DNA of 64,000 bases from assembly GCA_030762895.1 (NCBI GenBank), contig CM061065.1, positions 78,377,607 through 78,441,606 of the forward strand, in the 5' to 3' direction. The stretch's first letter is position 1, and each line of letters begins with the position of its first letter. Under the pieces are notes generated by a model. That model saw only the letters and a program-made list of their open reading frames with translations. It had not been told where the DNA came from and made no database searches. Made by a program: the position numbers and the translations under genes. Below are positions 54,576 to 64,000 of the stretch, piece after piece. Source of the DNA: Sophora flavescens (Eukaryota > Streptophyta > Magnoliopsida > Fabales > Fabaceae).

Positions 54576-56482
54576 GGCCATATGAGCAGAATCGGCTCTT
54601 TGAAGGAGTTCCATGGAAGAGAAGTGTTCCTGCACTTCTACGCCCAGCCGACCCCGGTTGATTGAAGGAAGTATGGTCAAGCTTACGACCGTAAATAAGC
54701 GCTTCTTGGGAGACAACCCAAGTTTTCTTTCCCTTTTCCTTTTATTTTTGAATTTAGCTCTTGAATAATTTGAGAATATCAAGAGGCAAAACGCATAAAT
54801 TAATAAATTTGTCAAGTGTTTTCAGGATAAGAAGGAAGGAAGAGCAAGAAGGGCTGGGACTAGTAAAGTCAGAAGACATCACGCCCAGGCCGTGACAGTG
54901 GTCACGGCCTTGATGATCTAACAAAGGAGACCATAAAGGATCACGGCCCAGCCGTGATACCCATCACGGGTGTGATGAGTAGGACCCTAAGATCAGAGAG
55001 CATCACGGCCTAGCCGTGATGCAGGTCACGGCCGTGACAGGCCAGCTCCTGAAGACCAGAATTGATCACGGCCTGCCCGTGATGAGCCTCACGGCCGTGA
55101 TACAATTTCCAACAAGTTTTTTACTGAAATGTGAGCCAACACCCGCTACCACCTCGGTGAGTTGTTCCAATTTTTCTCCTCTCTCCGACCTGATTATTTA
55201 CATTGCGGACAATGTAGGTTTTTAAGCTTGGGGTAGAGGTATTTTTGCAAATTTTTGCATTTTTCATGTTGCATTCATCTAGGCATAGTTTTGCATGATC
55301 ACATTCTCTAGATTACCCCCTTGCTTAGAATATGCATCCAATTGTGAGAACTTGGTGCCAAATAAATTGAGATAGTGAATTTTTGAACCCAATTTTTTTT
55401 ATTCTTGTGATAAGGCTGAAAATAAAAGTTCTTGAGATAATCTTTTGATAGTTGATAATTAGCATGTGGTTCCCTAGATTTGTGTTTCTCGCTGATTTTT
55501 GAACTACTAAATGTAAGATTTTGAGCCAAAAAGGGGTACTCACTAAATCTACCCCATTCCTTGTGATAGAGTGTTTTAATTCCTCTTGGACTGTATTTTC
55601 TAGAACTTGACTTGAAACCATTTTTGAAACTTGAAAATTTTTGAAAACATTTTTGAAAATGATTGAGGCACTAGGTATTTTTCCGGCCTTCTGAGCTTTG
55701 ACTGATTAAATGCTACCACTTAGTTGCCCAATTTTGAGCCTAAAAGATTAAAATACTTTTCTTGGTACCTTGAATTATTTTGATGAAAAAATTGCTTGGT
55801 ATGGCACCTTTTAAAGTATTACAAAAAGGGTAAAAAGGTAGTTTGAAAAAGTATGGGATAAGAAAATTAGAAAATATTTCTCTTGAGCTAAAAATCTCCC
55901 CTTCTCCAAATAAATAAAATGAAATAAACAAAAAAAAAATGGAGAAGGGGATGACAAAAAGAAAGTGAGAAAAAAAAAGAAAAAAAAGAAAGGTGGAAAA
56001 GAGAATCAATGCCCAAAAAGGTATTTTAGAAGGTGTCATGCTTTGCAATGTTGATATTTTGTTTAGCCTTCTTGAATTTCATTTTCTTGATTTCCCCACC
56101 TAACAATTAATACCATGGCCACATTACAACCAAAGTAAAAGACCTCTTGATTCTTAAGTGTTTTCATTAATAAAGTGGAGATTTGGTTAATAGTCAAGCT
56201 TATGGTAGAATGCCTTCCTTGAGGAAATTGAACGAATTGTCATATACCCTTGAACACTTGAGTGAGGTGAGAAGAGTGCCCGAATCAGTAAGAATATGAA
56301 TTTAAAGAACCTAAGCTTCTAATTGGACTTGAAATTGATTATCTCTTGGGTGCTTATTGAAAATGCCTGTCACTTGGATTGGTTTCTCGGGTTCTTGATT
56401 CACTATCCATGCTCTGATTATTTATATCTTCTGGCCTTAGTGATTGCTTGAGGGCAAGAAAAATCTTAAGCTTGGGATGATT
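54576..56482 (+). other. Athila-B Pol-tail relic and 3' noncoding region
   Basis: 54576-54730 is a degenerate Pol C-terminal tail ending at GCGCTTCTTGGGAGACAACC. Then comes noncoding sequence with a further TCACGGCC-palindrome cluster at 54870-55100, TTACATTGCGGACAATGTAG and AAGCTTGGGGTAGAGG (55225-55245), an A-rich stretch (55910-55995) and a polypurine-like AAGCTTGGGATGA before the 3' LTR. Aligns with 42945-44555 of Athila-A. Confidence 0.75.
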
Positions 56483-57875
56483 TGATGAGTGTGATTTCAC
56501 CTCATCTTTGTTTATCATTTTGCATGCATTTTCATGTAGTTTAGGCATATTTAATTTGATTTTTGTTAGTTTTTATCATGGAACGGGTAAGGCGGTTTTT
56601 GTGGTGTTGTTTTGCAGAAATCAAAGGAAAAATGCTCAGGATCAACCATGATGGAGCTCGGATGAAGATGGAGCTTGAAAAGTGAAGAAAATGAGCCAAA
56701 CAGAGCCCATCACGGCCTAGCCGTGATGACCATCACGGCAATGATCGAGCAAAACTGAAAAATAAAGAAGACTGAAGTCAGAACCGGTCACGGCCTGCCC
56801 GTGATGACCATCACGGCCGTGACCTGTCAGCTGAGCCAGACCCCCATAAGTCAAAATCTGTCACGACCGAGCAGTGATTAGCAACACGGTCATAACAGAC
56901 CAATTACTGAAGAAGCACCAAAGGCAGAATCTGTCACGGCCGTGACGTGTGTTACTTGGATCAGAAGCAACTGATTTGGATCTAATTTGTGTTTGATTTG
57001 GATTCAAACTTCCCAAATCTATAAATATGGCACCAAGTCAGAGGCAAAAGAGGACTTTTGGGCTGCTACTCTTAGGGTATTATTTAGGATCTCTCTTCTT
57101 CTTCTCCTTCTTCTCTTAGTTTTATTTTCATGTTATTTGTAACCAAGCTTGTCATCACCATGACAAGGCTTGAGTAGCAATTTAAATTCTAGGGATTGGG
57201 GCTATGCCCAAGGTCTGTTTATGTAATGAATTGATGTAATATCTTTGTTAATTGCGATTTTGCTTTAGATCTGATTTCTAGTGTTTTAATTACTCGTAAA
57301 TCTAGTGCGCACTTATTTACGTGTCGTGGACATTCTAAGGAGGAACCTAGCGGTGAACTTAGGTGTCGGATCTATAGAGTCGGACTTAGGACTGAAATCA
57401 CGAGAGTTAGAAGCCGTCCTTCGAGGATTAACGAATTGTCACAAAACGCAAAGGGTCCAATCTAAATTCGACTGCCACGAGAGTAGGGGTTGGTTTAATT
57501 GGGCACGGTTTTTGTAACCCGAGAGGGAGCTTAAAATATTAGAGGATAAATTCGCCTTCAAGGCATTTTCGATAATTAACAAGGGTTAATCAATTTAGTA
57601 ACATAAACGATCTTTGTGGTAACCCAAATCCCTGGTAATCCATTTAGATCTGAAAAACTATAAATTGTTTACTTTCTGTTTTACTTGATTGCATTTTATC
57701 TCTTATTTCAAATATCAAATCCTTTTCAAAATATTTTTACACAGTCCAGTTTAGTCAATTTGACAATTAGTTGCGATTTGAGATCACGGTCTTTGTGGGA
57801 TCGATATCTTTTTATTACTTGACGACAATCCGGTACACTTGCCGGATCGCACGCACGTGCACTCGCACGACATCA
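56483..57875 (+). repeat. Athila-B 3' LTR
   Basis: Aligns with 47321-48733; 20 bp shorter, mainly from the contraction in the palindrome array near 56940. Several substitutions throughout mark it as older than Athila-A. Confidence 0.93.
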
Positions 57876-57880
57876 CTTTC

Positions 57881-60359
57881 CTACTTCTTCATTTACTCAT
57901 TTTTTAAGTTTCTAACACTTAAAGTTTCCATTTTTACTTAGTTTCAAGCTTCAAGTTCTTCATACTTTTTCTTTCTAGTTTCAAGGGTAACCCTCTCATA
58001 TTCTTATATTTCAAGTTTTACATTTATTTCATGAGTTTACTTTATGTCTTCTTAAAATGTTCTTAAAGCTCTTTTAACTTCTAAAATCTCTAGAAAATGG
58101 TAGAAAACTCTGTTTGAGTTGAAACCAATTTCTATGGACTTCTATTATTCTCTACTTTCATATTCTAAGAGTTTGTATCAAACAAACATCTCTAACCTAT
58201 TTTTCCAAGGATGGCTGAAACTATGTATTAGTGGTCTAGGAAGTTTTGTTTCAACTTTTCGAAAGATGATCATGTAAAGAGCTTCTAGATACCTCTTGAT
58301 CTTAAATCTAAAGTATTGGAAAGTTTAAAGATTTCTAGCCTATTTATCCTATGATGGTCGAACCTATGATGGTTGTGAACCTAGGATGTTTTGTTTTTAT
58401 TTTCCAATATGATCATGGACTTGAGCTCCTTAATATATTTGGATGCTAAGTCTAAGAGATTGGAAAGTTAAAAATTTCTAGCCTAGTTATACTAAAGAGG
58501 TCAAAACCTACCCTAAGTGGTTGGATGAATTTTAATCCATATTTTCAAGTTATAGCAATTTATCTAAGTTACCTAGAACCTAAGTGATAAGTATCCAAAG
58601 TCTTATGTTGAGAAAAGAATCCTAACTCTAATTTGAATTAAATGGCCAAACCTAGCCTAAAGAGAACATAGATGAGTTTGTTTGATTTATTGGTTATTAT
58701 GTTGATTGGTTGAAGGTGGAGTTAGTACTTTGTGGTGTGACAACGAGGAGCTTTGAGTTCAGGAGTTCGGTGATAACCCAGGTGGGGGAAAGAACCAACC
58801 TATTGTCGGAATGGATAAGTAGTAGATTATATAATAATTGTGTAGGGCGACCTAAACCCTACTAGTAGTCGAGTAATTGACAAGACCAAAATCACATTGG
58901 AAACCTTTTCTTAAAAACCAATGGCGATTCGGGGATTGGAGGTTTATCGATGTTAGGTTGATTTTATATTGTTGATGGTTGATTTGATTTTATTACCTTT
59001 ATTGAATTGATTTTGTGCTATGTTGGTGATATGGGAATATTTTGATTGATATTGTGTTATGCATGATCTGCCTGGTTTGTATTATTATGCTTAGTGGTTT
59101 TTAAGCAAAGATATATATGTTTTCTAAGAGATGATTGTTTTGGGTGTGAGGATAATAATGATTTAGAAGTGCCTAACCTAGATGATGTATGTTAAAGAGG
59201 TGTTACGACATAGAATATGTGTCAAGTTCTAATGGAAGGTTAAGGCAATAGGATGTTGTTAAAATGGGTTGGTGAGATTCAAGTATAGGTGTTGTTGTCC
59301 ACAACTGTGTATTGGTAATATAATACACAAGGACAAAAGTGTATTGGTAATATAATACACAAAGACAAAAGTGTTTTGGTAAAATAATACGCAATGACAT
59401 CTATGTATTGGTAATATAATACAGGTAAAACACTTATGTGTATTGGTAATATAATACACCGTGTATTGTTAATATAATACACGAAAATACTTCTGTCTAT
59501 TGGTAATATAATACACCGCGTATTGGTAATATAATACACGTAAAATCAAGAGTTCTCGAGACCACTTCCACCTTAGGGAATGGGGGTGGAACACCTTAAC
59601 GGGAATGAGGGTGGAACACCTTAACGGGAATGGAGGTGTGCACTAGGTGGAACATCCTAATAGAAATGAGGGTGTGCCCAGATGCAAACGAGGGATGGTG
59701 ACAGGAGTGGTAGTGGCCACGATAACATAAAGACATGGTGATAGGATTAGACATGTTACGTTAAAATAAAGTGTTAGATTGCCTGAGAGTAAGGGTAGAG
59801 GATGATATATATTAACTTGAGGATGATTCGTTAGTTATGTGTGTTGATTGTCTGTAACAATTACTGAATAATTTACTATGACTATTTTTCGCTTTTTGAT
59901 GATAGAATTGTATCTTATCCCATGTATGTTTCTGTATGTTGTATTTTATCTCCTTGTGGAATCGTACGGAAAGACCTTGTGGATGAGCGTAACTAGGAGG
60001 AGTTGGATGGAACTCCCTACGAACCGGAGGCTGGAGGATGAACTATGATCCATGGTGATTAGGGTCTAGTTAGTTATGGCCAGTGCGTCTAGTGAGGCGT
60101 ATTTTTATTATGTTTTCCGTTGTTTAACACTTTGTCTAAGTATATGCCTGTGAGGGATCCTACTGACAGGATATCCTCAACAGTGTTTTGTAATATGCAT
60201 AATATACTTATATTGTGATATGCCATTCTATATGAAGTTGTATACTTTATAAGTTAAGTTTTTAATTTTTACATATTTTTTTACGTTAAATGTGAGATTA
60301 ATTAATTAAATAATGAGGTTTTAATCTAATGACACAAAAGGGCACAGCGGGGTGTCTCA
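57881..60359 (+). other. LTR C, right portion
   Basis: Continuation of solo LTR C after Athila-B. It has a long AT-rich leader without genes (57881-58700), the conserved CTATTGTCGGAA...ACCTAAACCCTACTAGTAG block (58799-58870), the tandem array (59300-59540), then the GGGTAGAGGATGATATA block (59799) and the end TGTCTCA. Confidence 0.85.
59300..59540. repeat. LTR C palindromic minisatellite
   Basis: About nine copies of GTGTATTGGTAATATAATAC followed by AC, each starting GTGTATT and ending AATACAC (inverted repeat arms), spaced 22-45 bp apart. Minus-strand open frames here are repeat artefacts. Confidence 0.9.
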
Positions 60360-60738
60360 GGATTGGCCAGTGCGTACTCTGCATGTACATTGTGTGTGTT
60401 TGTGAGCCCATTTTGATGTACTTTCGAGAGGGACTGGGTGTGTGGAGTTTCGGTGAGGTTTTATCTTTTAGAGTCTTTTGATGTATTTTCTATTATCACA
60501 GTTTGTACCTATATGGGACCCTACTAATAGGGTTCCCATTACAGTTTGATGCTACAGACGTATGTATGATACTTTATGTATATGGGTGTATGTTGTGATA
60601 CTGTTGTATGACTCTTATTTACATTTACGATTTTTATTCCTTCTTTGTTTTCCATATATACACTTAACGTTAATATCTTGATTATGTTTTAGATAAAATT
60701 AAATTCTCTATAATGGGACATCGGGTTGTCTCATTTGG

Positions 60739-60750
60739 TGGTATCAGAGC
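60739..60750 (+). other. GypsyD primer-binding site
   Basis: TGGTATCAGAGC, methionine-tRNA type, five bases after the end of LTR D. Confidence 0.88.
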
Positions 60751-60956
60751 AGTTTGATTCTGATCAGATTGTGAGGTTCGGGTGAACTGGCCATTTTCTA
60801 GTTGAATCCATATCGGATAACGACTTTGCTTAGAAGTTGGGTAGTGAGTCCGGACACGATAGTTAACATTTGTATGGCATATAGTATTTATATACCAGAT
60901 TTATGTAGTATTATATGTCATATAAATGTGAGCTAATGATTTCTTTTACTGGATCA

Positions 60957-62040
60957 TGGTTCAAGGTAGAGGTCGATAGGGACGAGGTGGCAGTAGAGCC
61001 ACAGAAAGAGTTGTCGGAGATGGCAACAGAGAGGCTTCTCATACCGGGGGACGAGCAGGTGGTGGAGGGGAGTCTTTTGAGACCCTCTAGACCATTAGAG
61101 ATCCTGCTACATCTATGCTACAGTAGACACAACAGAATGCACTGATGCTGCAGATGACCAGAGAACAGTGGGAGCAGCAGAACCAGAGGGGAGCTGCAAA
61201 GGCTAAGGATGCAGGGATGGCTACCTTCCGAAAAGGGAAGCCCCCATAGTTTCGAGCTGAATATGATCTAAAGAAGGCGGAGTGGTGGATACATGAGCTG
61301 GAGAAGATCTTCAATACTATGCATTGCAGAGAGGACTGGAGGGTGACTTATGATGCCTTCATGTTGACTGGATGAGCAGAGACCTGGTGGAAAGGCAAGA
61401 GGATACTGTTAGAGACCGAGGGCCGAGTTATCAGCTAGGAGTTATTCTGAGAGTACTTCCTCATTTAGTACTTTCCACGGTTGGTTCGACGAGAGAAGAA
61501 GAGGAATTTCATTAGCCTTAAGGAGGGAGGCATGTCTGTTGGTGACTATGCAGCACGGTTTGACGCTTTGCTACAGTTTTCAGAGTTTTATCAGAGGTTA
61601 CCCGATGAGGATTTGGTATGCAAACCGTTTGAGGAGAGCTTGAGGCATGAGTGACAGAGAGGAGTGGTGCCGCTAGATATTCACAGCTTTCTTGAGTTAG
61701 TGGAGAGATGCAATGCCATTGAGAGCATTGATCAACGGAGAGAGGCAAAGCAGAAACAGCAGAGGAGTGGAGGACCTGTGAGACCAGGTTTTCATAGGAG
61801 AGGAGGTAGTGGTTCTCAGTGAACGCAGGGACCCTATACCCGACCAGTGTAGAGTGTTCAGACATCTGTACCATTACCAGTTTCGTCAGCACTAGTTAGT
61901 GGAGTGGGCCAGCAGTAGAGAGGCCCATTTTGTTTCAGATGCGGGGGACCGTATTATCTGAGAGATTGTAGTGAGAGACCTGGTTGCTTCCATTGTGGTA
62001 AACCATGTCATATGACTCGAGATTGAAGATAGCGGGCTAT
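60957..62040 (+). pseudogene. GypsyD gag pseudogene
   Basis: Opens MVQGRGR and soon hits stops. A long degenerate capsid region follows (KKAEWWIHELEKIFNTMHC near 61275; SLKEGGMSVGDYAARFDALL near 61515). Two CCHC-type knuckles are near 61935 (CFRCGGPYYLRDC) and 61985 (CFHCGKPCHMTRD, last cysteine lost). At least eight in-frame stops, many being TGG to TAG/TGA or CAG to TAG changes consistent with C-to-T deamination at methylated sites. Confidence 0.85.
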
Positions 62041-62189
62041 GCAACACCCAGTAGCTGCTGGTAGAGGAGTCAGTGCTTACGGAGGTGGAGCTGGGAGAGG
62101 AGTTCCAGTAGCAAGGCAGCTAATGGCCAGACCTCAGGCCACTGGGAGAGTGTTTACCATGAGGGGAGCTGAATCCTCTCAATCTACAG

Positions 62190-62480
62190 ATCTTATCCTG
62201 GTATGTGTTTGATATCCGGTAGACTATCGTCGGTGTTGTTTGACTCAAAGTGCTACACAGTCATTTATTTCGCATGAGATTATGGATCATTTACAGTTAG
62301 TTACCTATTTCTCAATTACCATATACACTTACCGTTTTTAACCCTACCAGTGATTCCTTGACTACGATGTCCGTTTGTTTATAGTGTCTTATAGTTGTTG
62401 AGAATAAGAGATGTGGATCTTGTCTGTTTGCCTATGTAGCAAATAGATGTTATCCTTGGCATGGATTAGCTTTCGGCTAA
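62190..62480 (+). pseudogene. GypsyD protease remnant
   Basis: The active-site region survives as LFDS followed by a one-base shift into ATQSFISHEIMDHL (62235-62300). Stops follow. The end runs into the pol frame at a decayed LGMDW motif (62457). Confidence 0.7.
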
Positions 62481-62487
62481 CCATGCA

Positions 62488-63999
62488 GTGTTAGATTGTT
62501 CCAGTAAGAGCTTGTCATTCCTTGAGCCTTCTAGCTTATTACCTACCAATGGAGGAATATCTATGAAGAGTGATGATACTCGGCAGTACGTGATGCTTTT
62601 CTCCGTGGAAGCTAAGGAGACTCCGAGTATAGATTTTATGCCTATCATGAGAATGTTTCTTGAGGTTTTCCCTCCCGATGTTCCGGGTTTGCCACCAGAG
62701 AGGGAAGTAGAGTTCACCATAGATCTCATACCAGTGAGAGGACCTATATTGATAGCACCCTATCATATGTCACCCGTGGAGCTGACTGAGTTAAATAACC
62801 AGTTGGACGATATGTTGAAGAAGGAATTCATTAGACCTAGTGTTTCATCGTGGGGAGCAATGGTGTTGTTTGTTAAGAAGGATGGAAGTGCTAGGTTGTG
62901 CACGGATTACAGACAGTTGAATAAGGTGATGATCGAGAATAAATATTTGTTGCCTAGAATAGATGATTTGATGGATCAGTTGAAGGGAGCTTCAGTGTTT
63001 TCTAAAATTAATCTAAGGTCCGGATACCATCACATTACGGTGAAGAATGAGGATGTACCCAAGACAGCTTTTAGGACAAGGTACGGGCACTACGGGTACT
63101 TACTTATGCCTTTTGCTGTGACTAATGCTCCAACAGTATTCATGGATTATATGAACAGGATCTTTAGACCGTTCCTCGGCAAGTTTGTGGTTGTGTTTAT
63201 TGATGATATCTTTATCTATTCTCGTTCATGGGAAGAGCATGAGGAACATCTGAGGACATTGTTACAGGTGTTAAAGGATCATCAATTCTATGTTAAACTA
63301 TCCAAGTGTGAGTTTTGGATGGAAGAAGTGCAGTTCTTAGGACATGTGATTAATAAGGAAGGAATAGTAGTAGATCCGGCTAAAATTTAGGCTGTGCTTA
63401 AGTGGGAGTGACCTAAGTCAGTGAGTGAGGTGAGGAGTTTCCTAAGGTTAGTTGGTTACTACCGGAGGTTCCTATAAGATTTCTCGAAGATTGCGTTGCC
63501 TATGATGCAGTTGACAAGAAAAAGAACAGCTTATGTTTGGACAGATGAGTATGAGAAGAGTTTCCAGGAGCTGAAGAATCAATTAACCACATCACTAGTG
63601 ATGACTTTACCAGATCCTTCAAGACAGTTTGACATATATTGTGATGCGTCATTTCATGGTTTGGGTTGTGTTCTGATGCAAGAGGGAAGAGTTGTGGCTT
63701 GTGCTTCCCGACAGTTGAGAGTTCATGAGAGGAACTATCCGACCCATGATATGGAGTTGGTGGCTATAGTGTTCGCACTAAAGATATGACAACACTATCT
63801 TTATGGATCTAAGTTCAATGTTTATAGTGATCATAAGAGCTTGAAGTACCTATTTGATCAGAAGGAGCTGAATATGAGACAGCAAAGATGGATGGAATTT
63901 ATCAAAGTTTATGAGTTTGATCTTCAATAGCATCTTTGGAAGGTGAATGTTGTAGCGGATGCGCTAAGTAGGAAATCTTTGCATGTGTCCGCAATGATG
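62488..63999 (+). pseudogene. GypsyD reverse transcriptase/RNase H pseudogene, cut by window end
   Basis: The 300-codon frame 62488-63390 holds most of RT: GLPPEREVEFTIDLIP, VKKDGSARLCTDYRQLN, FSKINLRSGYHH (the catalytic aspartate of the first motif is N here), then VVFIDDIFIYS (FIDD). A TAG at 63388 and others follow. The connection and RNase H are at 63496-63789 (QFDIYCDASFHGLGCVLMQ) and, after a TGA at 63787, onward through VYSDHKSLKYLF and VVADALSRK to the window edge. Tekay/Del style. Integrase would lie to the right. Confidence 0.92.
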
Positions 64000-64000
64000 G

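Larger units (their letters stand above)
47321..57875 (+). mobile_element. Athila-B, gag-protease-only Athila-type element with nested LTR E
   Basis: LTRs 47321-48733 and 56483-57875 begin TGATGAGTGTGATTTCACC and end GCACGACATCA. CTTTC flanks it (47316-47320, 57876-57880). Primer site TGGCGCCGTTGCCGGGGA at 48740-48757. Without LTR E the element is about 7.1 kb. Internal sequence holds a decayed gag-protease (48878-51159), then a short Pol-tail relic (54576-54730) and a noncoding tail; RT, RNase H and integrase are missing. It is therefore a deletion derivative, one step less reduced than Athila-A. Confidence 0.92.
46690..60359 (+). mobile_element. Solo LTR C (Tekay-like), split by Athila-B
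   Basis: LTR pieces 46690-47320 and 57881-60359 total about 3.11 kb. Starts TGTAACAGCCTGATTTTAAT and ends GGGGTGTCTCA. GGATT flanks both sides (46685-46689, 60360-60364), proving that this is an independent insertion in the GypsyD LTR. No internal region remains. The TATA box is at 47285-47292 (TATAAATA), 30 bp before the Athila-B insertion. The tandem array 59300-59540 is specific to it. Confidence 0.9.
38226..60733 (+). mobile_element. GypsyD 5' LTR (Tekay-like), split by nested insertions
   Basis: LTR pieces are 38226-40167, 45969-46689 and 60365-60733, together about 3.03 kb. Begins TGTAACATCCAGATTTTAAG and ends GGGTTGTCTCA, with a primer site (TGGTATCAGAGC) at 60739. The insertions are Athila-A and LTR C (with Athila-B and LTR E inside C). 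It shares with LTRs C and E the block around CCTATCGTCGGAAA and the GGGTAGAGGATGATATA block. GypsyD gag-pol follows at 60960; its 3' end is outside the window. Confidence 0.85.

Noticed and set aside
59203..59539. Overlapping minus-strand frames of 65-86 codons
   Set aside because: All are generated by the GTGTATT...AATACAC tandem repeat.

Overview
This window is plant nuclear DNA made almost entirely of nested transposable elements, nearly all of them broken. I see no intact host gene, tRNA gene or rRNA gene. The mix (Tekay/Del-like and Athila/Tat-like Ty3-gypsy elements, SIRE-like Ty1-copia elements with an envelope-like region, a Cassandra TRIM with 5S-derived LTRs, CACTA elements carrying captured exons) points to an angiosperm, most likely a eudicot. 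A legume is possible but I cannot establish it. Intron-bearing fragments of FREE1-like, ATP-citrate lyase A and choline/ethanolamine kinase genes are plant genes carried inside transposons.

Layout, left to right. (1) 1-6397: right part of a non-autonomous CACTA element (A). (2) 6401-13200: a decayed Tekay/Del Ty3-gypsy element (Gypsy1) with a hAT-like element in its gag. (3) 13205-15740: pieces of other retroelements, including a minus-strand envelope-like pseudogene. (4) 15741-23838: a gypsy-like LTR pair (Gypsy2) holding a truncated SIRE-like copia (LTR 17583-19800 plus gag) and, in the 3' LTR, a solo LTR of the same copia family (21960-23720). (5) 23840-28866: a minus-strand SIRE-like copia polyprotein with a downstream envelope-like region. 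(6) 28870-35634: a plus-strand copia LTR split by a complete CACTA element (B, 29081-34983, TSD ATA). (7) 35905-38152: a complete Cassandra TRIM (TSD CATTG) with a reverse-oriented solo LTR in its 3' LTR. (8) 38226 to window end: a Tekay-like element (GypsyD) whose 5' LTR is split by a near-intact non-autonomous Athila/Tat-like element (A, 40168-45963, TSD TACTT) and by a solo Tekay LTR (C, 46690-60359, TSD GGATT). LTR C is itself split by a second Athila-type element (B, 47321-57875, TSD CTTTC), which is split by another solo LTR (E, 51160-54570, TSD CAATT). GypsyD gag-pol starts near 60960 and runs off the right edge.

How the parts relate. Target-site duplications at most junctions give the insertion order: GypsyD, then LTR C, then Athila-B, then LTR E; Athila-A is a separate, apparently young event. 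The most unusual recurring structure is an array of GC-rich or CG-containing palindromic words just upstream of the LTR TATA box, with a different word in each family. In homologous Athila-type LTRs the word itself has been exchanged at the same place. The two CACTA elements share a backbone, a repeated exon-end/splice-donor cassette, and different captured host exons. Element ends and TSDs are read directly from the sequence. Family names rest on recognised protein motifs. Functional statements about palindromes and captured exons are inference.
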